Source: Rs1 sp029027825 (GTDB lineage Bacteria > Pseudomonadota > Gammaproteobacteria > Pseudomonadales > Balneatricaceae). Taken from it: DNA of 64,000 nt. Where the stretch lies: positions 3,038,001 to 3,102,000 of the forward strand of contig CP093399.1 in the NCBI GenBank assembly GCA_029027825.1, given 5' to 3'. The notes beneath the pieces were generated by a model that saw nothing but the letters and a program-made list of their open reading frames with translations, was not told the DNA's origin and did not search any database. The number at the start of each line of letters is the position of its first letter. The stretch's first letter is position 1. A program made the position numbers and the translations under genes. Shown here piece after piece: positions 1-8,518 of the stretch.

Positions 1-508
1 TTGCTGTACCTGCAGCTCTACCGACTTCTAAGTCAAATTTAAAATCGCCGACCATCACCGCATCTTTAACCGTCATTTGCCAATCGCCAAGCAATCTCAG
101 CAACCCTTGCGGATTGGGTTTATGCGGCGCATCATCGCGACCAATAATTGCCTGATCAGCAAAATATTGTGCGATGCCGATCGCCTCAAGAGACAACACT
201 GCCATCTCTTTAGTATTACGGGTAAAAATACCCAACTTGCATTTATTATCGGCTAAATATTTAAGCAGTTCTTTGACACCTAATGCGGGGGCTGCTTTAG
301 CGGCATAAAAGGCCTCGAGCCTATCTAACTTAACGGTCAACTCTTTTCTTAACTCTACTTGGGTGGCAGCTAAAGTGTCCAATATATCAGCATCTGCCGC
401 CATCCCTAACTCTCTTCTCATATGCGCAAAATCATGCACTGGGATAGTCAAGGTTCCATCAAGATCAAAGATCCACGCCGTTTTATTGCTCAGTTTATGC
501 ATAACCAT
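1..508 (-). CDS. HAD-family hydrolase, phosphoglycolate phosphatase-like (partial)
   Basis: The gene enters from the left edge, so its C-terminus is missing. Reading from position 508 the protein begins MVMHKLSNK; a second in-frame ATG lies at 502. HAD motif I is visible as WIFDLDGTLT near residues 12-21 (nucleophile and acid/base Asp). Further in are IFTRNTK (motif II region), KPNPQGLLRLL (motif III Lys) and VMVGDFKFDLEVGRAAG (motif IV acidic pair plus the usual AxxAG turn). This order fits a haloacid dehalogenase phosphatase of the Gph/PGP type. The substrate cannot be assigned. No clear Shine-Dalgarno separates the two possible starts. Confidence 0.8.
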   Translation of the reverse strand, partial: MVMHKLSNKTAWIFDLDGTLTIPVHDFAHMRRELGMAADADILDTLAATQVELRKELTVKLDRLEAFYAAKAAPALGVKELLKYLADNKCKLGIFTRNTKEMAVLSLEAIGIAQYFADQAIIGRDDAPHKPNPQGLLRLLGDWQMTVKDAVMVGDFKFDLEVGRAAGTA

Positions 509-596
509 CAACCATTGTGTTTGTAACCTCTTTATAAAGACCTCAGCATAATTACTGCGCTCGCAACGTTTCGCAGTCATTGATTCAGCACTATGC

Positions 597-1391
597 TTAA
601 GACTTATTGATTAAAGCTAGAATTTCATTTAGCTTGGCCGCTAGCATTTCGAAATGATCGGCATGCATTTCTGCACTGACATCTTCCACCAGTACCCGCT
701 CTAAATTAATTAAACTTAACTGATTATCTTTAACGCTGTCTAACAGCAGCCTAGAGCGCTTTTTATTACTGTCCGTCAATTGACCAATTCGGGAGAACGC
801 ACTGTTTAGCTGTTGCTCAAATTGAGCCATACTGACACTGACTTTCAGCAAATCATCATCCAGTACCGAATTTATTTGCGCGACTTGATTTCCCAGCTGC
901 CCCGCCACTTTCTGAAAGCGATCAAAAAATAACGCCGATTCAGCATCGAGAAATATATTGAGTAGTTCAGTGGGGTAGAGTGCGCGATTGCGACCATTGG
1001 CCCTGATGCTGTACTCGCCACGGGAATTACAAAATGGCCGGTTTTGCTGGGCGGGAATTTCAATTCGCAGTATTGGTTTTGCCCTTAGATTTTCAACGTA
1101 TACTTCTACGTTAATGCTGGGAGTGCACTCTAAGGCTTTATTTACTAGTGACAATCGAGCTTTATCGTCAACACAACAACCGACTACTTGTCCACGTTGT
1201 AGACCGGCATCCGTGGTATATTCATCGACACCTATCAGTAAAGTTCCACCGTCCTGCGCATTGGCAAAGGCTACAAAATCACTACTTTTCACCCCGCCAG
1301 CTTCGCGTTTAAAATCTAGAGTTAGATTTTCAGTGGCATTGAGCATTTTTCGGGTTCGGTTAGTCAATCCTTGGAATTCTGTTTTTGCCAT
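597..1391 (-). CDS. AlbA_2 (Schlafen-like) domain protein
   Basis: 264 residues. The N-terminal ~140 residues match the AlbA_2 / divergent AAA-4 family: LTLDFKREAGG, then FVAFANAQDGGTLLIGVDE (the family's AFANxxGGxLxIGV core), and a C-terminal PFCNSRGEYSIRANGRNRAL segment. The last ~110 residues look helical with no recognised domain. AlbA_2 proteins are usually assigned nucleic-acid binding or regulatory roles, and many occur beside transcription factors or in accessory regions. This one stands alone between a phosphatase gene and a dispersed repeat, so its role is unknown. The long helical tail replaces the winged-helix or ATPase part found in some relatives. Confidence 0.7.
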   Translation of the reverse strand: MAKTEFQGLTNRTRKMLNATENLTLDFKREAGGVKSSDFVAFANAQDGGTLLIGVDEYTTDAGLQRGQVVGCCVDDKARLSLVNKALECTPSINVEVYVENLRAKPILRIEIPAQQNRPFCNSRGEYSIRANGRNRALYPTELLNIFLDAESALFFDRFQKVAGQLGNQVAQINSVLDDDLLKVSVSMAQFEQQLNSAFSRIGQLTDSNKKRSRLLLDSVKDNQLSLINLERVLVEDVSAEMHADHFEMLAAKLNEILALINKS

Positions 1392-1424
1392 AATCCATAA
1401 CTGCTTTTAATTGAAGAGCAATAG

Positions 1425-1728
1425 CTTACCTGATTAGCCCTGTGTCTCCGCCACATTAGCCAAAAGCAAAAGATGCTTTTAATCCCTTCTCTGTGTCCTC
1501 TGTGGAAAAACCAATCCTTTAAAGATTTTTTCACCACACAGGACACAGAGGCGCTGCGCTGCACAGAGGAAAAACAAAACACTACCTGATTAGCCTTGTG
1601 TATTCACAGACTGGTCTAAAGTAAAAATAATTTACAAATGAATAACTTGGCTATAATCTAAACCATTATTAAATGGTAAGAATCTATTACAACTTCACTT
1701 AACTGGAATTAATAACTTTGTTAGATAG
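1425..1728 (+). repeat. 305-bp dispersed element, copy A
   Basis: This non-coding stretch is repeated in inverted orientation at 52500-52804, with similarity across almost its whole length by eye. Its core is palindromic: CTCTGTGTCCTCTGTGG pairs with a near-complementary CACAGGACACAGAGG about 40 bases later. The core is bracketed by direct repeats of ACCTGATTAGCCCTGTGT (1428-1445) and ACCTGATTAGCCTTGTGT (1584-1601). Open frames inside it are by-products of the palindrome. It fills most of the 1392-1835 gap. Confidence 0.75.
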
Positions 1729-1835
1729 CTATCAAGTCAAACCGAGTATGATGGTCTATCAGGATAGCTTATGCTAAGAGTCACTGATTCAGCTACCCGC
1801 AAACGATGTTGTATATCTATCAATAGCCTTTTTGC

Positions 1836-2234
1836 TTAACTATATTCTGCATCATCAAAAGGATTCAATGGGTTTTCTAACATTGCATCTTCGCGCTGAT
1901 ATAAAATTCTTCCTTCAAATTTTAAATCTTTGGTCGCAAACCATCGCTCTGAACTTTCACGACTTTCCTCGGCACTGCTCTTGTCGGCCCATGCACGGAT
2001 CACTCGGTAAAAATACAAGCCAAATAAACCTGCGGCAACTCCCATAAAAAATGAAGACCCCATGGCAAAAACCACCGCAACAATGGCTGCAATCCACACA
2101 CGGCTAGCCTTGGATATTTTGTATTGTTCACTGTGCATTTTGTGCAAATCATAAAATTTTAAATAACGACGATAATTTTGTTGTATATCAAATTTATTAT
2201 CTATTGAAAGTGTACGCGCCATATTATTATCCAT
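1836..2234 (-). CDS. Hypothetical small membrane protein
   Basis: 132 residues, not recognised. A basic, Tyr-rich N-terminal cytoplasmic part (to about residue 44) is followed by one or two hydrophobic segments (about residues 46-78, VWIAAIVAVVFAMG then FMGVAAGLFGLYFY). An acidic, charged soluble tail follows. The start could be residue 1 or the ATG four codons in (MARTL). No homologous partner lies next to it: the upstream neighbour is pepN, about 0.5 kb away. Being open throughout with a sensible membrane topology supports it as a gene, but its function is unknown. Confidence 0.5.
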   Translation of the reverse strand: MDNNMARTLSIDNKFDIQQNYRRYLKFYDLHKMHSEQYKISKASRVWIAAIVAVVFAMGSSFFMGVAAGLFGLYFYRVIRAWADKSSAEESRESSERWFATKDLKFEGRILYQREDAMLENPLNPFDDAEYS

Positions 2235-2608
2235 ATTAAATGATTATTACGAGATCAGCTCCTGAGCTCGTTTGAAACTAATTTACCGGTAACTTAGCTG
2301 CTAAATAGGATTCAGTTTCCCTATGGAGCCTTTGAATAAGCTCAACCTAGGTGTGTAGAATTTGCTGGTTCTTTCATTCCCTACAACATGCTAAATATAT
2401 CTTTATATCGTTAAGGTTTGTCTGTTGCTCTTAATTGACCTTAACTTATGTATCTGGTTCTATCAATCTGCAAATCAATTTAGCTTTAACTTTATAACGC
2501 ACTCAGCAACTTCACTGTCCAATGCTCGTTAACCGCACGTTGCTAGCGCTTCTTGCATAATCAGTTAACAAGACTCACTGAGTGCAAGTGAGCCTGTTTA
2601 CCATTCTT

Positions 2609-2653
2609 AGATCTCTGCATAACTACTGCGCTCGCGACGTTATGCGGAGATCT
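2609..2653. repeat. REP-like hairpin, 3' of pepN
   Basis: A palindrome of about 15-bp arms (AGATCTCTGCATAAC and its near-complement) around a CTACTGCGCTCGC-type loop. Closely related hairpins occur at 35514-35560 and 61814-61859, with degraded ones at 539-583, 16481-16514 and 34073-34110. Most lie just beyond the 3' end of genes, so they may act as transcript ends or RNA stabilisers. It is the only recognisable item in the 2235-2696 gap. Confidence 0.7.
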
Positions 2654-2696
2654 CATTCTAGCAGTTTAAATTTTAAACGAGGCTTTAAATCAAGTT

Positions 2697-5324
2697 TTAA
2701 GCCAAGCTTTTGCTGACAACTTCATAGACATCCGCAGACAACTCGCCACTTTGCATGATGCGAGTTAATTGCTCTTTGATTTGAATTTGTCTATTTTTAG
2801 CATAGCTACTCCACTTTGATAGCGGACCGATTAATCTAGCCGCTAACTGTGGGTTAGTCTTATCCAATGCAATTATTTGGTCGGCGAGGAAAACGTAGCC
2901 CGATCCATCGATCGCGTGAAAATTAACCTGATTTTGCATACAAAAAGCAGCCACTAAACTTCTTACTTTATTGGGATTAACAAAATCAAACGCTGGATGC
3001 TTCATCAACTGACGAACCTTTTCAAGCGCCCCAGGTTTAGGATCCACCGCCTGTACAGAGAACCATTGGTTGATCACTAGAGTGTCGTCCGCCCATTTGT
3101 TGTAAAACTCAGTTAACAAATTTTGGCTAGCCTCTGCAAATTCAGAGTGTGCAACCAACTTTAAGGCCGCCATACTGTCGGTCATATTGTCGGCTTCGCG
3201 ATACTGGAGCAGTGCCAACTCTAAGTAACTTTCGCGACCTAGTGCCATTAAATAACTGAGGCTTAAATTCTGTAGCTGTCGTCTAGCAATACTCTTAGCA
3301 TCGGGTTGATAAGCTTCTGCGGCGGAACGTGTGTCTTTATAGGCCGCCAAAAATTCATTTTCTAGCGCTGCTGCTAAGCTCTTTTTAACAAATTCTCGGG
3401 CGCTATGAATATTAGCCACGTCGACCACTTCACAAAGTTCTGCTATATATAGCTCTGAAGGCAAGGTCATCACTTGCACTATCATCGCTTTGTCTAGTGA
3501 ACTATCACAGAGAACTGCTCTATAAGCATCAACAAGGCAAGGATCTAAACTCAATTGGGCTCCGCTATTTAAACATTTAACCAGCTCCAAGATGATATCG
3601 ATGCCTAATTTTTGCGCCGCCTCCCAGCGGTTAAAACCATCGGAGTCGTGACTAATTAGAAAGACCAATTCTGCGCGAGTATATTGATAATCCAGTTTAA
3701 CCGGTGCGCTGAATCCTCTTAGCAGTGAGGGGATAGGCTTAACACTAATATTGCCGAAGCTGAATGTCTGCTCTAGCTCAGTGATTTCTAAGAGCTTAGA
3801 GCCGGCACCATCTAATGGTATATCTGCGCCGCTTTCATCCAACAAGCCTAAGATAAATGGCATGTGGAATGGAAGTTTCTCAGATTGTCCAGGGGTTGCT
3901 GGGCAAGATTGTACGATAGTGATTTGATAGCGTTGCTGCTCTGCGTCGTACTGATCTGTCACTGTCAGCAGTGGAGTACCCGCCTGATTGTACCAATTTT
4001 TGAACTGGCTCAGATCTTTACCCGAAGCATCTTGCATGGCACTGATGAAATCATCGGTAGTGACCGCTTGACCGTCGTGTCTGGCAAAGTATAAATCGCT
4101 ACCTTCTCTAAATTTTTCAGCGCCTAGTAAGGTATGTACCATCCCAACTACTTCTGCACCTTTTTCGTAGACGGTGCGCGTGTAAAAATTAGAAATTTCA
4201 ATAAATGATGCGGGTCTAATTGAATGCGCCATAGGTCCTGCATCTTCAGAGAACTGCCCGGTCCGTAAATCTTGAACACTCTCAATGCGCTTGACGGTTC
4301 TTGAGTTCATGTCTGAGGAAAATTCCGCATCGCGAAACACGGTAAATCCCTCTTTCAGGCTGAGCTGGAACCAATCTCGGCAAGTGACCCTATTGCCCGA
4401 CCAGTTATGGAAGTATTCATGGGCAACAATCGCTTCGACCCTTTGAAAAGTGGCATCGGTAGTGGTTAAAGGATGAGCTAACACACAGGAGGTATTAAAA
4501 ATATTTAAGCTTTTATTTTCCATTGCCCCCATATTGAAGAAATCCACAGCGACAATATTGAACACATCTAAATCATATTCACGACCGTATACTTGCTCGT
4601 CCCAGAGCATTGATTTTTTTAATGAAATCATCGCGAAATCAAGTTTACCTAAATCCTTTTTATCGGCAAATATTTTCAGGCTAACGTGCCGCTCAGACAG
4701 GGTAGTGAAGCTGTCTTCAATACATGCAAGATCACCAGCGACTAGCGCAAACAAGTAAGAGGGCTTGGGGAACGGGTCTTGCCAAGTAGCCCAGTGACGA
4801 CCGTCGTCGCTGTCACCTGCCGCAACTTGGTTACCATTAGAGAGTAAAACCGGGTATTGCGCCTTATCAGCACTGAGCGTTGTTTGATACACGGACATTA
4901 CATCAGGTCTATCTTGGAAGAAAGTTATACGTCTGAAACCTTCCGCTTCGCACTGTGTGCAGTACATCCCTGCCGAGCGATATAAACCTTCTAGCGCGGT
5001 ATTTTTATCGGGATAGATTTTTGTGACAATTTCTAACTGCAACGCAGTACTTAAACCAGAGAGCGTCAAACCAGATTCATCTCTAGTATAATCTGCGGTG
5101 CTGCACTCTTGCTGATCGACGCTTAGCTTGATTAGTTCCAGCTCTTTGTCACCGTGTAGAAATAGCTCGCCACTGTGATCTTCTGATTCAGGGTTTCGAC
5201 GCAAGCTTAACTGAGCAGTCACTTCTGTATACTCGGCATACAATGCAAAATTCAACTGCGTGTTGTCGATTAAATATGCGGGAACTTGGTAGTCTTTTAA
5301 ATATATTACTTTTGGCTGTGACAT
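2697..5324 (-). CDS. pepN: Aminopeptidase N (M1 family)
   Basis: A zinc metallopeptidase that removes N-terminal residues from peptides in the cytosol. I start it at the ATG at 5324 (MSQPKVIYLKDY), 875 residues, because GAGG lies eight to nine bases upstream and the longer frame adds an unrelated hydrophobic leader. Length matches the enterobacterial/pseudomonad PepN family (about 870-885). The exopeptidase motif GAMEN is at 266-270. The zinc site HEYFH is at 302-306 with the third ligand Glu at about 325 (LKEGF), so all catalytic parts are present. The four-domain M1 alanyl aminopeptidase layout continues to the C-terminus without a break. It is monocistronic; a REP-like hairpin lies at its 3' end. 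Confidence 0.97.
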   Translation of the reverse strand: MSQPKVIYLKDYQVPAYLIDNTQLNFALYAEYTEVTAQLSLRRNPESEDHSGELFLHGDKELELIKLSVDQQECSTADYTRDESGLTLSGLSTALQLEIVTKIYPDKNTALEGLYRSAGMYCTQCEAEGFRRITFFQDRPDVMSVYQTTLSADKAQYPVLLSNGNQVAAGDSDDGRHWATWQDPFPKPSYLFALVAGDLACIEDSFTTLSERHVSLKIFADKKDLGKLDFAMISLKKSMLWDEQVYGREYDLDVFNIVAVDFFNMGAMENKSLNIFNTSCVLAHPLTTTDATFQRVEAIVAHEYFHNWSGNRVTCRDWFQLSLKEGFTVFRDAEFSSDMNSRTVKRIESVQDLRTGQFSEDAGPMAHSIRPASFIEISNFYTRTVYEKGAEVVGMVHTLLGAEKFREGSDLYFARHDGQAVTTDDFISAMQDASGKDLSQFKNWYNQAGTPLLTVTDQYDAEQQRYQITIVQSCPATPGQSEKLPFHMPFILGLLDESGADIPLDGAGSKLLEITELEQTFSFGNISVKPIPSLLRGFSAPVKLDYQYTRAELVFLISHDSDGFNRWEAAQKLGIDIILELVKCLNSGAQLSLDPCLVDAYRAVLCDSSLDKAMIVQVMTLPSELYIAELCEVVDVANIHSAREFVKKSLAAALENEFLAAYKDTRSAAEAYQPDAKSIARRQLQNLSLSYLMALGRESYLELALLQYREADNMTDSMAALKLVAHSEFAEASQNLLTEFYNKWADDTLVINQWFSVQAVDPKPGALEKVRQLMKHPAFDFVNPNKVRSLVAAFCMQNQVNFHAIDGSGYVFLADQIIALDKTNPQLAARLIGPLSKWSSYAKNRQIQIKEQLTRIMQSGELSADVYEVVSKSLA

Positions 5325-5636
5325 CGTTGTAACCTCGTAACTAAAGCTTGTTAAAACTTTGAGAGTTAACCTTACTATGACGACAAAGCACACATAGCTG
5401 TCTAATCTGCATCCTTAATGAGTAAGTTGATACTCAGCTCGATGCAAATATCTCAAAATATTGCATGCGCATATTATAGAGACAAATCAACCAATAAAGC
5501 AGCACTCTTTATCAAAAACTCGCTATCAACAATCCTAAAAACAACGATTCCTGCAAGCGGGACTGCTGTAGATTGGTGCCTGCTGCAAAGAAATTTATAC
5601 TTTGCTAACTTTTGCCCCGCTGGCAACCCATTTAGT

Positions 5637-5801
5637 CTAGTTCTCATCCAGAAACAGGGGCGTAGCGAGGCTGATCCAATAATTCAAGATGAGCGACACT
5701 AGATATGGGCGCTTGGTTGTTCCAAATAACTATATCTAGTGGTGATTAGATTGGATTAGTGGGGCTGTCGTAGTAGCTCATCGTTTCTGAATGGGAACTA
5801 G
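5637..5801. repeat. Foldback (MITE-like) element with 19-bp inverted ends
   Basis: The left end CTAGTTCTCATCCAGAAAC (5637-5655) is the inverse of the right end (5783-5801), with two mismatches by eye. Nested inside are further inverted pairs, GATGAGCGACA against TGTCG...GCTCATC and CACTAGATAT against ATATCTAGTG, so the whole 165 bp can fold back. The right end overlaps the stop codon of the neighbouring DUF2797 gene. No second copy was seen in the window. It accounts for the end of the 5325-5797 gap; I see nothing else there. Confidence 0.6.
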
Positions 5802-6643
5802 TCTAGTAAACCTATCTCCAGGAAGTAAGAGGTGTATTTGCGGATGTTAATCACCCCAGTATCCAAGATCAAGTACTGACCTTTAATCCCCTGCAGCACG
5901 CCGCTAATTTGCGCGGTTTTATCCAAGTTATGCGAGCTAACTTTTTGTGGGTATTCCAGCACTGGATAATTGATGTTTGTCACTGGCAGATCGCTGATCG
6001 GTTGAATGCTTTGCAATCCATACTCTTGCGTTAAAGCAGCTAGCTGGCTTTTATTTTTATCGATTATCTTCTCGCGCACATCCACTAAATCAACCTCGAC
6101 TACTTCGCCTTTGAGCATTTTCCGCCAGTTGGTTTTATCGCTAATATGTGCGGAAAAAAGCTTTTCAATCAACCCCGACTGTCGGCGAGTTTTTACTCTA
6201 AAAATCGGTAGCGCTGCTATCGCCCCTTGATCCATCCATCGAGTAGGCACTTGGGTAGCTCTAGTAATACCGACTTTTATACCCGACGAATTAGCGAGGT
6301 AGACGATATGCTCATTAAAGCATACTGACTCCGCCCAAGCTTCGTCTCTACAAGTACCTAAGTGAAAATGGCATCTATCAGGGTTCATCATACATAAGTC
6401 GCACTGCGGCAGCTTTTTAAAACACGGGAAGCAATAGCCTTGGCTAAAACTCTTTTTGGTTAGCCGCCCGCAGTGGCTACAATTTATCTCACCTAAATTT
6501 TTTAGGTAGATAGTGCGGCCTAGTAACTCGTTCATCAAGAGTGGCTGATCATCTAATTCTAAATAGTACTGAACGGTATCGCTCTGTTTGGTATTTATCT
6601 CGGTGCGCATCTTTTGTACGCTACCTGTTCTTAATACTGTCAT
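5798..6643 (-). CDS. DUF2797 family protein
   Basis: 281 residues. A cysteine-rich N-terminal half carries CSHCGR (about 55-60), CFPCF, CDLCM and CHFHLGTC, which looks like two zinc-binding knuckles. It is followed by a GIY-YIG-like stretch IVYLANSSGIKVGITRATQVPTRW (about 113-136). This combination is the DUF2797 family, found downstream of pepN or yeaC in several gammaproteobacteria. The biochemical function is not established. The final residues and stop codon fall inside the terminal repeat of a foldback element, so the C-terminus may have been altered by its insertion. Confidence 0.85.
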   Translation of the reverse strand: MTVLRTGSVQKMRTEINTKQSDTVQYYLELDDQPLLMNELLGRTIYLKNLGEINCSHCGRLTKKSFSQGYCFPCFKKLPQCDLCMMNPDRCHFHLGTCRDEAWAESVCFNEHIVYLANSSGIKVGITRATQVPTRWMDQGAIAALPIFRVKTRRQSGLIEKLFSAHISDKTNWRKMLKGEVVEVDLVDVREKIIDKNKSQLAALTQEYGLQSIQPISDLPVTNINYPVLEYPQKVSSHNLDKTAQISGVLQGIKGQYLILDTGVINIRKYTSYFLEIGLLD

Positions 6644-6835
6644 AAGTTCTTGTCAAACCTGTTTTATTTTGGCCTCTGCCCGACGACCAAACGCTAATAA
6701 AGCTTTAAAATCAATTATAATTCTCTGCCAGCTGCGTAACTGCAGTAATGTTAACTAGTTTCAGCTTCTCCTGTAATTCGTCCTAAAATATCGCTATCCT
6801 TGCTTGTTACTGTGGTTAAAATTTCTTTATTGTGA

Positions 6836-7090
6836 TTAGTGAATTTTAATTACTTGTTCAGCTAATGGATCGACTCCCTTGCTTGAACCATCCGCCCTGA
6901 CTCTATCTATAAAACCAGTGCGCTGTTCTTTAGGTAAGTTTTGATCATAGTGAATAACCGCGCGCATACAAATATCTAGCTGATCAGCAGTCATCTTTTT
7001 ACCATCAGGCCATTTTCCCAACTCCACCGCCTGTTTGATCGACTGATGTATTTGCGGTGTCATTTTTTCAATTAATTCTTGATAATTCAT
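6836..7090 (-). CDS. YeaC family protein (DUF1315)
   Basis: 84 residues: MNYQELIEKMTPQIHQSIKQ, then LGKWPDGKKMTADQLDICMRAVI and an ...PKEQRTGFIDR segment. This is the compact helical DUF1315/YeaC family of gammaproteobacteria. The function is unknown. It lies directly upstream of the DUF2797 gene on the same strand (gap about 190 bp), an arrangement recurrent in the class, so the two may be functionally linked. No signal peptide or membrane segment is visible. Confidence 0.85.
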   Translation of the reverse strand: MNYQELIEKMTPQIHQSIKQAVELGKWPDGKKMTADQLDICMRAVIHYDQNLPKEQRTGFIDRVRADGSSKGVDPLAEQVIKIH

Positions 7091-7161
7091 TAGAAAACTC
7101 TATTTATTAGTCTGTTTTTAATTTCAATTTGTAGAAAAAGCTATGGTCCGTGCCGAACTAT

Positions 7162-7325
7162 TACCTGAATTCGTGACTTCAAAGTGAATACAGAGTGTAA
7201 GATATTGGTTCTACAGTGGAATTGAAAAATCTTAACTGCACCCGTAGGTTCAGCGGGTATTTTTCTAACCGCTGTAGAATCAAGAGCTTGCGCTATGTGG
7301 TGCAGTGAAGCCACTGATTCAGGTA
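7162..7325 (+). repeat. MITE family 1, copy 1
   Basis: A 164-bp non-coding element beginning TACCTGAATTCGTGACTTCA and ending TGAAGCCACTGATTCAGGTA, so the ends form imperfect inverted repeats of about 19-20 bp. Near-identical copies lie at 40588-40750 and 63118-63281, and a right-end fragment at 30766-30818. It encodes no transposase. It occupies the 7091-7561 gap, the rest of which shows nothing recognisable. Confidence 0.8.
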
Positions 7326-7561
7326 TTATATTGCTCACGTTGTAAAACTACTAGGATCTTGAATCAAAATAGCGTTCACAGCTAGGGGTTCGATCGTTCA
7401 CGTCAGCTTTAATAACCTTTTACGGCGATGCAACAGTTTATCAGCTCAGTTAGCAGGAGCGAGGAGTAGAGCCCTCTAGATAAACACAGCCTGAGCAAGC
7501 AGATTTTCAGCCCTTTTACACTAAACGAGCAGCTATTATATCGATATGTGACCGAGGCAAA

Positions 7562-8443
7562 TTAGCGCTGAAGCCGCCAGACTTTTAGGCAAGGCACTGC
7601 TAATAAACCGCACGCTAAACCAACTAAATGCGCGGTATTGGCAATATTGCCCATGCCAAGCTGACTGAGTATGCCCGTATAGCCGAGCACCAACCAGCCC
7701 ATCATAAACGCCATCAAAGCATTACTGACTATACGCAATTCATTGTTGTGTAGTTTATCCCACAACCAAGCATAAGCGATAATGGCATAGACAACGCCCG
7801 ACATCCCGCCAAAAATAGGCCCGGATAGCAGATATTGTGCAATATTAGACAATATTCCAGCTGTGCAGACAATAAACAGCAGCGCGCTACTACCATGTCG
7901 CTGCTCGATAACAGTGCCGACAATCCATAGCCAAAGGCTGTTAAAGACGATGTGAGAAAGATTAAAATGCAGAAATATAGGACTGATGAATCGCCATAGC
8001 TGCCAGCTTTCAAGATTAAACATTAAAGAGGTATATGACACTCTATCATCGAAAAGCTGAAAATCAGTGATGGTAAAGTAGCGCAGCAGTTGAGTATTTT
8101 CACCAAAATTCACAACCGTACTCATCAACAAACTGACTAGCAGCAGAGTAATCACCACCGGAATCTTACTGAAATTAACTTTTCTGCTGCGATTAAAACC
8201 CGCCGGGCTAGCTTGTTGAATAGTTTGCTGCGTCTCTATTTCAAGCACTAGCGCTTCAGAAAACCTGCCATGCGTTAACCAATATTGATATAGCTGATAG
8301 ACACTCGCTGCATATTGCGACTGGGCAACTAGTAATATTTGGTTTTCTTCAAACACCACTCTATGGCTAATTTTCAATGCCCACAACTGTTTGGTAAAAG
8401 CACTCAGATCTATATCTAAAGGGGCTCTAAACACTTCAATCAC
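7562..8443 (-). CDS. glpG: Rhomboid intramembrane serine protease (GlpG-like)
   Basis: 293 residues starting at a GTG (8443) with AGGG nine bases upstream. A soluble N-terminal domain (about 1-90, including FRAPLDIDLSAF) resembles the cytosolic GlpG N-domain. The six-helix rhomboid core begins near residue 98. Signature elements are HFNLSHIVFNSLWLW, the catalytic serine in GGMSGVVYA, and the catalytic histidine in NTAHLVGLACG. It cleaves membrane proteins within or near the bilayer. The gene sits 75 bp downstream of a metallophosphoesterase gene on the same strand rather than beside glpR/glpE, so only the family assignment is firm. Confidence 0.88.
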   Translation of the reverse strand: MIEVFRAPLDIDLSAFTKQLWALKISHRVVFEENQILLVAQSQYAASVYQLYQYWLTHGRFSEALVLEIETQQTIQQASPAGFNRSRKVNFSKIPVVITLLLVSLLMSTVVNFGENTQLLRYFTITDFQLFDDRVSYTSLMFNLESWQLWRFISPIFLHFNLSHIVFNSLWLWIVGTVIEQRHGSSALLFIVCTAGILSNIAQYLLSGPIFGGMSGVVYAIIAYAWLWDKLHNNELRIVSNALMAFMMGWLVLGYTGILSQLGMGNIANTAHLVGLACGLLAVPCLKVWRLQR

Positions 8444-8518
8444 GCCAATTTCCCTTTTAATTACGCCGGTTCTGTTTGAAAATCATCAGCCTTAAAGTAC
8501 AACGCTAGTGAATGAGTT

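Noticed and set aside
1364..1582. 72-residue frame (VKKSLKDWFFHRGHREG)
   Set aside because: It is the translated palindrome of the 305-bp element; peptides like this appear wherever the repeat occurs.
5418..5702. 94-residue plus-strand frame
   Set aside because: No family resemblance, no RBS, and its end runs into the foldback element.
7141..7338. A 65-residue frame with relatives at 40504-40734 and 63061-63327 that looks like a small protein family
   Set aside because: All three are translations of MITE family 1 in the same frame. The DNA is conserved equally at all codon positions and in the inverted ends, and there is no RBS.
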